DNA of 64,000 nucleotides. It comes from CAWHQZ01 sp963831645 (GTDB taxonomy: Bacteria > Pseudomonadota > Alphaproteobacteria > Rhizobiales > Aestuariivirgaceae). Shown piece by piece: positions 16,225 to 24,856 of this stretch. The notes beneath the pieces are model-generated. The model did no database searches. It had not been told where the DNA came from and worked only from the letters and a program-made list of their open reading frames with translations. The translations under genes and the position numbers were made by a program. The number at the start of each line of letters is the position of its first letter. Position 1 is the first letter of the stretch. The DNA is taken from the NCBI GenBank assembly GCA_963831645.1, contig CAWHQZ010000017.1, positions 1 to 64,000 of the forward strand. Direction: 5' to 3'.

Positions 16225-18516
16225 AAACTCCCGCTTCGCCGATGCTTGCCGGCAGGACTAGGATGCCTTTGCAATTCTCGCTTTGCTCAGGATCCGAATA
16301 AGCGCTTGCAACGGCCGCACCCGGTTCCACGCCAAACAGCTTGGCAATCCGCTGCAACCGCTCCGCGGCCTCGCCGGCGATTTCGCCGCGCGCGCTCAAC
16401 ACTTGGCAAAGCGCGGCAAAACCCGTCTTGCGCTCCTCCCGGTCAGAAGGCAGTAGATCGGGAACGGCGCCAAGCGTCGCCTCCTCATCGATGAGGAGCA
16501 TGAAGAATTGCTCGCGCACGAGGGCCTTGAACTCGGCCAGCAGTCAGCCGCGGCCCATTATCGCTGCGACAGCGCGCAGGCGGCGGATGGCTGCGAGCCC
16601 GCGCTCGTCGGCGCCGCCGCGCGCCATGCCGACATAAAGCAGGCCGCGGACCAGGCACTCGCGTAGCCCGCCCGCGGCAATACGCGACTTCAATTCAGCG
16701 ATCCGAGACTGCAGCAACTGAGCATGTAGCGGCGTCTTTCCCGCCTTTCGGTTGGGCCGCGTGTCGTGGGGTCAATGCCGACAGCAGCCTGCAGCATGGG
16801 CGAGCCATAGATCGACAGAAAACTCCACTCGGCAAGGGCTTCGCTCATGTCCCGCCACCTGTCGAGACCTGCAACAATTTCCCGAGATACGCTCTCCTGA
16901 ATCTCGAGGAAAGGATTTTTCGCCGTGACGAGCTTGCGATCCTGGCGTACTTGATCGGCCATCGTCCTGACCGAAGCCATCAGCGGGTTTGCGTCAGAGA
17001 ACAGCTCGTATTGCAGCCGCAGCGGGTGAAGTTGGCGCAACCATTCGGCCACGGGAGCGGACATCATGGTGTGCACGAGCGGCTGCGCGAACGTCCGGTA
17101 AAGGGCCAGACCTATTTCCGAAACCCGAGCCGCGGTTGCGAACCGCCGCTCATCGGCTGCATCGTTGCCGCCGAGCGCGCGAATATCGTCGAGCGTTCTC
17201 GCTTCGCAGCGCATGACCCAGTCGCCGGTAACGAAATCGGAGCCCACGGTGTCCTTGGCCTTCGCCTCGAACACCGCCTCATAGAGGCCTGGCGGCAATA
17301 CATCGATCAGGTCGATATTGCTGGCAAATTCACCGTGCTCCTTACGCGCCACGCTGCTGGAGACGAATATCCCCAGATGTCCAGCGGATTCGTGGACGGT
17401 GTAAACGATCGTCTGCCCGTGTGAACGGATGTCATTGACATCCTCGTAGAGGTCGAGAATCCATCCGAGCGCCTGCTGCGGCGGTGTGATGTTGTCGCCC
17501 TTCGAGCAGAAAACAACGATCGGCGAGCGAATATTGCGAAGGTCGATCGTCGAGCCGTCGGAAGTCCGGATCCTCCCTGCCGCGAGATTGTTGCCGATAA
17601 ACAGTTCGTCGACGATGAACTGGATTTCCTCGGCGTTCAGATTGACGTGACCTCCCCACCAGCGTTCGAAGCCGAGGTAGCGCGAAGCCTCGGTGTCGAT
17701 TTTGGAGTACAGATTGTATTGTTTGCTCCAAAGTGTGTTCGAAGGGTTCTGGTTCTCAAAATTCTGCACGAGCCAGCCGCCATCGAACTTGCCGTTGCCG
17801 AGGTCGCTGGTGAGCGCCGTTAGCCAACTGCCGCCCAGGAGGCCGCCCGTGTAGCGCATTGGATACTTGCCGCGCACGCCGGCCCAATAAGAAAGCGGTG
17901 ATCCCGCCACGATGATGGGCCCGAAGAGCTCGGGACGCAGCGCGGCGAGCATCATCACCGCCCAGCCGGCCTGGCAATTCCCGATCACGCAGGGTTTGCC
18001 GTCGGCTTGGGGGTGCAGGGCGATGACCTTTTCCAGAAAGGTTGCTTCAGCATGCGCGATGTCTCCGATCGTCTGTTCCGGGACGGGCTCGGGCAGGAAA
18101 CCGATGAAGTAGCAGGGGTGTCCGGCTTTAAGCGCCACCCCGATCTCGCTGTCGGCCTTGAAACCGCCGATGCCGGGTCCATGTCCGGCGCGCGGATCGA
18201 CAACCACGAAGGGGCGGCGGGCTGGATCGATGTCGGTACCTCTCGGCGGGATGATCCGGACGAGAACGTAGTTTACCGGCCGATCGAGAGTGCGGCCGTC
18301 GATGACGAGCTCTGCCGCGTAATCGAGTACGTGTGGAGCGATTTTGGCCAGGTGCTCGTGGTATTGGTTGCCGCGCTGCCGCATCACATCCCAGAAGAGG
18401 AGGCTGCGCTGTGCGGCATCGACCATGTATTCGATTGCGGGGGCAAACAAGCCGCAAGCTTGCATCAGGTCTGCGCCTGTAGGCGCATCCGGTTTGGACG
18501 GCGTTCCATCATTCAT
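16225..18516 (-). pseudogene. DUF3141 PHA-synthase-like alpha/beta hydrolase, disrupted C-terminus
   Basis: The first 600 or so residues are intact: MNDGTPSKPDAPTGADLMQA, an alpha/beta-hydrolase core with the PhaC-type nucleophile elbow GNCQAGW (Gly-x-Cys-x-Ala/Gly), KGDNITPPQQALGWILD (acid region) and HESAGHLGIF (histidine region). Near 16740 the frame shifts to GKTPLHAQLLQSRIAELKSR, then a TGA at 16544-16546 interrupts before LAEFKALVREQFFMLLIDEE, the family C-terminal domain. DUF3141 proteins are PHB-synthase-related, but their reaction is not established to my knowledge. Start 18516 is preferred to 18549 because the FNR box predicts transcription near 18541. Confidence 0.75.
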
Positions 18517-18575
18517 CGGGTCGTTCCATCTTTCATGAAGTCGTTCCACTTATGGAGCGGAGCAGACGATTAACA

Positions 18576-18589
18576 TTGATCCAGGTCAA
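18576..18589. promoter_or_regulatory. FixK/FNR box
   Basis: TTGAT-CCAG-GTCAA upstream of the DUF3141-pta-ackA operon; a class II start would be near 18541. Confidence 0.8.
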
Positions 18590-18725
18590 CGGCATGCGTG
18601 CCAATCCGCTCGGTCGATGCGGCACAATCGCCTCCGGAAGCCAATTGCCCTCGTCGCTGCGCATGCTACGAGCCAGCCGATCTTGTCGCTAAAATGTCAC
18701 GATGTGGCGAAATATCGCCGGCATG

Positions 18726-19958
18726 TCAGTGGCCTTGGAACACAAGCGTCTGCAGCGGAAGAGCCACCGCCTGGAGTCGAAGGATCAGGGCATGCACGAG
18801 GCCGACTGTGTCGATAGCGTGGAGAAACAGCCACCGCGCGGTGCTCAGATTCTCATCGGCAAGGAGGTCGTGATTGTTGGTATAGGCATTCGCGATGCAG
18901 TGGCTTCCGGGCGGTATGCCTGCGAACCCTCCTTCGAAGAGAGGTTCCAGAAAGACCAATAGCGTCCCGGGTCGGGCATTCTGCAGTGGATCGACCAGCT
19001 GATCAGTGGGCCGGAGCTGACCGGCGGCGATAAGATCCTGAACCTCAGTCACCACCATTGGTATAATGGTGAGGGGCTTCGCGACACAGGTGGCTTCGGC
19101 AATCATGCCGACTTTCAAAACTTGAGCCTCTATCTGGCCGAAGCCAGCGATGAGCGCCCGCCGCCCAGCCTCCGAGGGAACCAGTAACCCCGCCGGCCGC
19201 ATTAACGGATTTACGATATCGCCTTTGCGGAGCGTGAATTGTTCAACCATCCCGTCGACGCCGGCGTAGACGATCGTTTTGTCCACTTCGACCTGAGCCT
19301 GGTCACGCTGGGCTTCAGCGCTGGCCTTTTGTGCTGGCAGGAGCGTGGAGATCTGTGTCTCGATTGATTTCTTGCTGGCAAAGGCTGCGTCCACCGTCCC
19401 TTGCCGTCCTTCAACAACCCTTTGAAGTTTTTCGAGCTCGCGCGTGGCGACCGTACCCTCGTCACGCCGCCGCAGCTCACTCCTGGTCGCCAGTTCTTCT
19501 TCGGCCTGAAGAAGAGAGCTCTTTGCCTCCTGAATCTTGCCATCGGCAGCGATCAGCTCGACCTTTGCCTGCTCGAAAGCCGCATCGACTTCCAAAATGC
19601 GCCGTCGCGCGCTCTCCAGCGCGGCTTCCTGCTTGGAGCTGTCGAGCCTGAAGAGTGGTTGGCCGGCCTTGACCTTGTCCCGGATACCTATGAAGACCTC
19701 CTCGACGCGGCCCATGCCCTCCGGCAAAAGCGGCACGGTGCGGAAATAGGAGATGGCGCTCTTCGTTGACGGATGAAAGTAAAAAATCAACGTAATGAGT
19801 AGCACCGTGAGAATCAGACACGCCGTTATTCCCCAACGGAGCTCAAACCATACTGAATAAAGATTGATCTCACGCCCGATTCTCTTTCCTTGCATATAGC
19901 GGCGGAAGAGATAGTCAGGAAGAATGGTGAACATCGAGCACAGCAACAATTCAAGCAT
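18726..19958 (-). CDS. HlyD/EmrA-family membrane fusion protein
   Basis: 410 aa. A cytoplasmic N-terminus and one membrane helix (ITACLILTVLLITLIFYF) are followed by the first half of a biotinyl-lipoyl-like domain (GRVEEVFIGIRDKVKAGQPLF), a long coiled coil (about residues 105-215, rich in A, E, K, Q) and the second half (IVYAGVDGMVEQFTLRKGDI). This is the architecture of HlyD/YibH-type adaptors that link an inner-membrane pump to the envelope. No pump or outer-membrane gene is adjacent. Its ATG overlaps the end of the small membrane-protein gene by 8 nt, suggesting coupled translation and a joint function. The pair is likely driven by the FixK/FNR box at 20518. Confidence 0.85.
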   Translation of the reverse strand: MLELLLCSMFTILPDYLFRRYMQGKRIGREINLYSVWFELRWGITACLILTVLLITLIFYFHPSTKSAISYFRTVPLLPEGMGRVEEVFIGIRDKVKAGQPLFRLDSSKQEAALESARRRILEVDAAFEQAKVELIAADGKIQEAKSSLLQAEEELATRSELRRRDEGTVATRELEKLQRVVEGRQGTVDAAFASKKSIETQISTLLPAQKASAEAQRDQAQVEVDKTIVYAGVDGMVEQFTLRKGDIVNPLMRPAGLLVPSEAGRRALIAGFGQIEAQVLKVGMIAEATCVAKPLTIIPMVVTEVQDLIAAGQLRPTDQLVDPLQNARPGTLLVFLEPLFEGGFAGIPPGSHCIANAYTNNHDLLADENLSTARWLFLHAIDTVGLVHALILRLQAVALPLQTLVFQGH

Positions 19959-20409
19959 GGCTCAAATCCTTCTCCTTCTCCTTCTCCTTCACTTCGCCGA
20001 CACCTTGCTGCGGCTGGGCGGTAATCTGCCAGGGCGGAGCAGGCGGTTTGGGCTGCAGCTGCTTAGCGCCGGCCATCTTTGCCAAGGATTCGGCCATTCC
20101 CTTCAGCGGAGTTGAGAAGTCCGGAACCGGGATCAGCGCCAGGAGCAGTCCCGCGATCCAGTAAATGTGGTTGTGCGTGAACAGCGAGAGGAGCCCCAAA
20201 ACACCTACGATCTGCAATTGCACTTTGCTAGTCCCGTGCGCCATGTGTTCGGGAAGGGCGTGAAGCCGGAAATACAGGATCCCCACCATGAGGATTGTAG
20301 CGGCGAGGAAGACGATCATGACGTTGAGCAGTACGTCGGTTTCTCCCGGGGCCGTTATGAAACCCGGCAGGTGATGCGTCGCTGCGGGATGAACTGCTGC
20401 CGTCGACAT
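19951..20409 (-). CDS. Small inner-membrane protein paired with HlyD
   Basis: 152 aa with three hydrophobic helices (VLLNVMIVFLAATILMVGIL, VQLQIVGVLGLLSLFTH, IYWIAGLLLALIPVP) and a charged proline/lysine-rich C-terminus ending in KEKEKEKDLSHA. No family is recognised. Overlap with the HlyD start and the same promoter suggest that it is a subunit of the same envelope complex, possibly replacing a conventional pump. A Shine-Dalgarno (AAGGAGGACGTC) precedes the ATG. Confidence 0.75.
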   Translation of the reverse strand: MSTAAVHPAATHHLPGFITAPGETDVLLNVMIVFLAATILMVGILYFRLHALPEHMAHGTSKVQLQIVGVLGLLSLFTHNHIYWIAGLLLALIPVPDFSTPLKGMAESLAKMAGAKQLQPKPPAPPWQITAQPQQGVGEVKEKEKEKDLSHA

Positions 20410-20517
20410 TGACGTCCTCCTTAAATCTCATGCGAGCCGCGCCAGGTAAGCAGCTCCGACGTAGCCCGCATACTACAGAACGAGTAGTCGACATATTACC
20501 AGAAAGCAGCGGCCGTA

Positions 20518-20531
20518 TTGATACAAATCAA
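20518..20531. promoter_or_regulatory. FixK/FNR box (perfect), possibly bidirectional
   Basis: TTGAT-ACAA-ATCAA, exact consensus, between divergent genes: about 110 bp from the minus-strand membrane protein and 140 bp from the plus-strand 153-aa gene. The palindrome could activate either or both. Confidence 0.85.
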
Positions 20532-20670
20532 AGATCGCGGCTGGATATGCGTGAAGACAGTCGCGGGAGCTTTGGCAGCCAACCGATCATCAAATTTGCG
20601 CCAAATCAAAGCTTCGATCGACTACTATGCCTAGTTTCCGGGTCGTCCTCTGCCATGAAAGGAGCCAAGT

Positions 20671-21132
20671 ATGACCGCGACCGCCAATACCTCCTCGCGC
20701 ACTCTTCCGACCGCAAAGGAAATGATGGAGAGGCTTGCATCGGCGGAGGCCGAGAAGGCAGCCGAAGCGATGCGCCGGCAAGCGAAAGCAGAAGCCGAGA
20801 ATAAAGCGTTGATCGAAAAATTCATCAAGCCCTCGGGGCTTTCGGACGAGGAGATAAAAGAGCGTGCTTTCGCGATTATCCAGCGCGCCGTACAGAATGG
20901 CCTTACCCAGGTCCAGTTCTACCGATTTCCCAATACACTGTGCACAGATGGCGGCCGGGCCATCAACCAGCAGGAGCGTGACTTCCCAAGCACGCTGACC
21001 GGTGTCCCCAAAGAGATCTATGAGTTCTGGGACAGGCAGTTGCGTCCGCTTGGCTACAAGCTTCAATTCCAGATCGTAGATTTCCCAGGTGGAGTGCCGG
21101 GAGACGTCGGCATCACTCTGAAGTGGGGCTGA
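20671..21132 (+). CDS. Conserved hypothetical protein, possibly low-oxygen induced
   Basis: 153 aa with a good ribosome site (tgaaaggagccaagtATG). An N-terminal charged helix (residues 10-50, ASAEAEKAAEAMRRQAKAEA, likely coiled coil) is followed by a globular part with KPSGLSDEEIKERAFAIIQR, QVQFYRFPNTLCTDGGRAI and VPKEIYEFWDRQLRPLGYKL. No catalytic motif or known family is recognised. It is soluble with no signal peptide. Expression control by the box at 20518 is likely because no other promoter is obvious. Confidence 0.75.
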   Translation: MTATANTSSRTLPTAKEMMERLASAEAEKAAEAMRRQAKAEAENKALIEKFIKPSGLSDEEIKERAFAIIQRAVQNGLTQVQFYRFPNTLCTDGGRAINQQERDFPSTLTGVPKEIYEFWDRQLRPLGYKLQFQIVDFPGGVPGDVGITLKWG

Positions 21133-21269
21133 GAACGTATCGTTCGCTCAGAGACGAGGTCGTTCATCTACGAAGCGCCAACGGGGCGCGGCGAAAAAAC
21201 ACACCAGAAACCGACGCCGGATTGGCACTCGTGGGGCCGCCAAAACGGGATACGGTTGTCGGGCTGATT

Positions 21270-21283
21270 TTGATCGGGATCAA
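21270..21283. promoter_or_regulatory. FixK/FNR box (perfect)
   Basis: TTGAT-CGGG-ATCAA. Class II spacing gives a start near 21325 on the plus strand, about 70 nt before the receiver gene, so a response regulator itself appears to be in the FixK/FNR regulon. Confidence 0.85.
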
Positions 21284-21392
21284 TGCCGATGATCCACAAT
21301 TTCCATACAAGAAGTTAGGGCAACCATACTTCAAAAGGCATTGAGCGACATTTTGGCGGCGTAGTCACAAGTACTCGGAAGCATAATTCGCA

Positions 21393-21830
21393 ATGACCGC
21401 CGCGAAGCCGCGTCAATACCAAGGGTGTTCGCTCGTGGCGGCACGAAAGACAGTTTTTGTCGTGGATGATGACCTGGGTACTCTCGAAGGGTTTGAGCGT
21501 CTCCTGAAAGTGTATGGCTTTGATGTCGAAGTTTTTGGCTCTGTTGAAGAATTCCGTCAGCGCGCCACTCCCTACGATGCTATTTGTCTTGTGCTGGACG
21601 TTCACCTGAACGATGTGTCAGGAATCGACCTGCGGCGAGAACTTGCGCTCGCTGGAATCTCGACTCCGGTCATTTTCGTTAGCGCCGATGACAGCGAGAT
21701 CACCCAAAAGGCGGCATTTGACTCAGGTTGCGTCGACTACCTTGTGAAACCGGTTCCGGCGAAATTGCTCATGGATGCAATCGAAAGGGCGTCAGCGCAG
21801 CAACCGGGCAGCCGAAAAAATGAGAAGTGA
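21393..21830 (+). CDS. Single-domain response regulator
   Basis: 145 aa, receiver only: acidic cluster FVVDDDLGT, phosphoacceptor Asp69 in CLVLDVHLND, T/S in FVSADDS, Lys119 in YLVKPVPAK. Like the 3601 receiver it has no output domain. The N-terminal 20 residues are variable, and a GTG at 21435 would also give a full domain. It is transcribed toward the convergent FixJ-like regulator and kinase and preceded by a perfect FixK/FNR box, suggesting feedback within the sensory circuit (inference). Confidence 0.85.
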   Translation: MTAAKPRQYQGCSLVAARKTVFVVDDDLGTLEGFERLLKVYGFDVEVFGSVEEFRQRATPYDAICLVLDVHLNDVSGIDLRRELALAGISTPVIFVSADDSEITQKAAFDSGCVDYLVKPVPAKLLMDAIERASAQQPGSRKNEK

Positions 21831-21904
21831 CGCCAGTGACGTTTCATCCAACGCACACGCGGTCAGGGAATGTCGGCTAAATCATAAGGCGCTTGACTTT
21901 CACC

Positions 21905-22552
21905 TCACCTCACCGCGCTCGCTCCGCTTACGGGAGTAGGCGCAGCTATGATGCCGAGACGCTCAGCGATCGACACGAGTTCTGCAAGCGACTGGGCTCG
22001 GACCTTCTCCATTACTCTTTGCCGATGTGCCTTGATTGTCCGTGCTGAGATCCCCAGCTCCAAAGCAATCTGTTTGTTCACCTTTCCTCGAACAACCATC
22101 TCGAAAACCTCCCTCTCGCGCGGCGTCAGAGAGCTTACGCGTGCTTTCAGCGCATTCAGCCGATCGAGCTGTTCTCGTGTGGTCTGGTGGCGCGAAATAG
22201 CCCGCTCGATTGCGTTGAGTAACTTGTCTTTCCGCACGGGTTTTACCAGGAAGTCTTCGGCGCCGGCCCTCATCGCCTGCACGGTCGTCGGTATATCTCC
22301 ATGACCCGTCAGAAAGACGATTGGCAACGTCGAACCCAGCTCTGCCAGACGGTCCTGCAATTCGGGTCCACCCAGTCCTGGCATTTGAACATCGAGCAGA
22401 AGACAACTGGGCCCGACATCGTCCGGCAGCTGCTCCAGCAACTGCCTTGCCGATTCGTAGAGCGCGATTTCGTAGCCGGATACCCGCAAGAGGCGGCCGA
22501 TTGTCGTTCGAAACGACGCATCGTCATCGACGATATGAATAACGGGTGACAA
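21905..22552 (-). CDS. FixJ-family response regulator (receiver plus LuxR HTH)
   Basis: 215 aa from a TTG (LSPVIHIVDDDASF) set by the CAGGAG site at the end of the kinase gene. Receiver with Asp54 (CLLLDVQMPGL), the TGHGDI segment and Lys near FLVKPVRKDK. The C-terminal LuxR/FixJ DNA-binding domain reads SLTPREREVFEMVVRGKVNK, QIALELGISARTIKAHRQRV. The next gene upstream is its cognate kinase (stop-to-start gap of 5 nt), a classical two-gene system. It is FixJ-like in family, but the partner is not a heme-PAS FixL, so the signal differs. Confidence 0.9.
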   Translation of the reverse strand: MSPVIHIVDDDASFRTTIGRLLRVSGYEIALYESARQLLEQLPDDVGPSCLLLDVQMPGLGGPELQDRLAELGSTLPIVFLTGHGDIPTTVQAMRAGAEDFLVKPVRKDKLLNAIERAISRHQTTREQLDRLNALKARVSSLTPREREVFEMVVRGKVNKQIALELGISARTIKAHRQRVMEKVRAQSLAELVSIAERLGIIAAPTPVSGASAVR

Positions 22553-22557
22553 AAAGA

Positions 22558-24522
22558 TTACTCCTGGTGCGCCTTGGGCAACGGCAGACTGAGGCGGAAC
22601 ATTGCGCCCCGTCCATCCTGGTTCTCGGCCCATATCCGACCGCCGTGCGCCTTGACAATCTGGCTTGCAATTGACAGCCCCATGCCCATGCCATGCTCCT
22701 TGGTCGTGAAGAACGGTTCGAATACCTGGCCCAGTGTGTCCACCGGAATTCCGGGGCCGGTATCCGCTATCGAAACCTCGACCGAGGCATCACTCGACAG
22801 AGCGGTTCGAACGGTGATGCGGCGCATGCTTGCGCCAGCCACTGCCTCCATGGCGTTTACGACCAGATTCATGATCACCTGCTGAATCTGAATCCGATCA
22901 CCGTTGACCCGTGGCATCTGAGGAGTCAACAAACTCCTCAACTTGATATCACTCGCAGCGGCCTGGTCCGAGAGAAATTCAAGCACTTCGCGAACTGCTT
23001 CATTGAGATCGATGCCCTTAACCTCGACTGTCCTCTTCTTGAGCAAATTCCGCAGCCGCCGTATGGTTTCACTGGCCCGCTGATTATGACGTATTATCTC
23101 CGCGAGAATTTCCTTGATCTCGCCCAGGTTCGGCGACGGCGAGTTGAGCAGCACCTCTGCCGTCTCGGCGTTGCTGAGAATGGCGCCAAGAGGCTGGCCA
23201 AGTTCATGCGCAATGGATGCTGAGAGTTCACCCGCCGTCGCATGACGATTCACGTGAGCTAGCTCCAACAGTCGTTGGCGGGCTTCGACTTCGGCGTTGC
23301 GCCGACGCCGGTGCTCGAACAGCAGAGCGATGGTCAGCGCACTTTGCAAAAGGACAATCAGTGCAATTAACACAATCTGCCAACGATATTGCTCCCAAAC
23401 GGTTGGCTGGCGAAAGAAAACCTCGCTTCCTGGCGGCAGACGGTCCTCGCTGATGCCCCAGCGCTGCATTTCTCTCCAGTCGAACTTTGGTGCTGCAAAT
23501 CCGATGGGCGGTATCTTGATGTCGCCCGCCTTCTCGCCGCCAAGGATGCGAATGGCGACAGCGGCTGTCTGTCGGCTTCCCTCGAGCACGGAGAGAAGCG
23601 GGCCGCCAACAATCTCGCTGCCAAAGAAGGATTCGTCATAAGAAAAAATAGGTGCGTTGGCGACGGCATGAAGTCTTGCCAACGCCGTGTTGCCTTCGTG
23701 CACAACACCCGCCGCATCGACCGACATCAGCTCCCAGAAAATGGCGGAGTGCGGCGGAAGCGTGGCGGCATGTTTCAGTATGTCTTCGAACGACAGATCA
23801 TCGTACCAGGTAAATGCAAGCCGGTTTTCCAAGGGCTTCACCTCCTTGGCTATTTCCTCCCGCCAGAACTGTTCAATGGGAGAAGCGCCGACCACCACTG
23901 CCACATATTTGGTGTCCGGCAATACTCGCAGGATATTCTGGATCGCACCCAAATAGTCGATTCGGACCGCGACAACGGCGTCATAGGCGGTGAGATCGGA
24001 ATACTGAACGCGACGCTGGTCCACTGCCGTGAACACCATCCGGGTGGTGGCAAAGAGCTGTTGCCGGTGCCGCTGGATAAAGCCGGCAGCGGGCGCGCCG
24101 ATGCTCACAATCAGGTCGGGCGGGCGATTGGCATAGAGGGCGCGCAGGTATTCGACGAACGCAGTCTCTGGATCCTCATCGCTGGAGCGAGCCGTTACCA
24201 GCGAATGTTCAGTGATGTCCAGCGGCCAGGGTGATTGCCGTTCTAGCTCTGTGCGGATTGTTTTGGCGTATTCGCTCCAGGGCTTGAATTCTAGGCCAAA
24301 AGAATGAAGCAACATCACCCGCTTGGACTCGGCTGCGGCTGCGCCGATCATCGGTAAAAGGAATATAAACGCTCCCAGACACGCGCAGACGGCCCGTACC
24401 ACTGTCAAGCGAAATCGGAGGATACGCGCCGCCCCACCCGCTCGCACGGCTCCAATTCGCAGATACTCGGCCTGCCCGTCTTCAAGCAGTTGCAGAAATC
24501 GCAACACAGCCGAACGGCCCAT
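22558..24522 (-). CDS. Hybrid-sensor histidine kinase with periplasmic ABC-substrate-binding-like domain
   Basis: 654 aa. A membrane helix (about 40-62) leads to a large periplasmic domain (about 65-375; RVMLLHSFGLEFKPWSEYAK, DLIVSIGAPAAGF, DTKYVAVVVGASPIEQFW) of the ABC_sub_bind type. A second helix follows (381-402, QIVLIALIVLLQSALTIALL), then a DHp domain with phosphorylated His439 (SASIAHELGQPLGAI) and a HATPase domain with NLVVNAMEA, DTGPGIP and GMGMGLSI. It lacks PAS domains. Such kinases are thought to bind a small periplasmic ligand; the ligand is unknown. It transfers phosphate to the FixJ-like regulator encoded directly downstream. Confidence 0.9.
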   Translation of the reverse strand: MGRSAVLRFLQLLEDGQAEYLRIGAVRAGGAARILRFRLTVVRAVCACLGAFIFLLPMIGAAAAESKRVMLLHSFGLEFKPWSEYAKTIRTELERQSPWPLDITEHSLVTARSSDEDPETAFVEYLRALYANRPPDLIVSIGAPAAGFIQRHRQQLFATTRMVFTAVDQRRVQYSDLTAYDAVVAVRIDYLGAIQNILRVLPDTKYVAVVVGASPIEQFWREEIAKEVKPLENRLAFTWYDDLSFEDILKHAATLPPHSAIFWELMSVDAAGVVHEGNTALARLHAVANAPIFSYDESFFGSEIVGGPLLSVLEGSRQTAAVAIRILGGEKAGDIKIPPIGFAAPKFDWREMQRWGISEDRLPPGSEVFFRQPTVWEQYRWQIVLIALIVLLQSALTIALLFEHRRRRNAEVEARQRLLELAHVNRHATAGELSASIAHELGQPLGAILSNAETAEVLLNSPSPNLGEIKEILAEIIRHNQRASETIRRLRNLLKKRTVEVKGIDLNEAVREVLEFLSDQAAASDIKLRSLLTPQMPRVNGDRIQIQQVIMNLVVNAMEAVAGASMRRITVRTALSSDASVEVSIADTGPGIPVDTLGQVFEPFFTTKEHGMGMGLSIASQIVKAHGGRIWAENQDGRGAMFRLSLPLPKAHQE

Positions 24523-24856
24523 GTCTCAAGTTAAGGAGTGAAGCGGTGTCCTTATCAAGATTCTTGGTGCGATCCAGCAAAATGATCAGTTCAGGGCAAC
24601 AATGGTCCCGGAGGCCCCACACGCATTGCGGGTTCATAGTCCTGGCGCCGGGGCGGCCCGGACTCGCCGTTGCTGCAACATGGGCTAGCTGGGCGCGCGG
24701 CAAGACGCGTCGGCAGTGCATGAATTAGCGCCAATAATGGAGGCCATATTGTCCCTGAGGACAATGTCTCTGAGCACAATAGAGCGACTGGACCTTGCCG
24801 GAGTAACGTCGGTTGCATTGAGGCGATTTCCACGAAAAATAAGGGAGGAATCCAAG
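24523..24856. other. Divergent intergenic region between kinase and FixK-like genes
   Basis: 334 bp with no recognised gene. It contains the paired inverted repeat at 24748-24780 and the Shine-Dalgarno aagggaggaa (24841-24850) of the next gene. It has no full FixK/FNR box, so the regulator does not obviously control itself through the same motif. Confidence 0.6.
24748..24780. promoter_or_regulatory. Tandem inverted-repeat operator candidate upstream of FixK-like gene
   Basis: ATTGTCC-CTGA-GGACAAT (24748-24765) is a perfect 7-bp inverted repeat. The adjoining 24763-24780 (AATGTCTCTGAGCACAAT) is a degenerate second copy agreeing at 15 of 18 positions. The pair lies about 80-110 bp before the GTG start. 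The binding protein is unknown; the FixJ-like regulator next door is one candidate. Confidence 0.45.
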
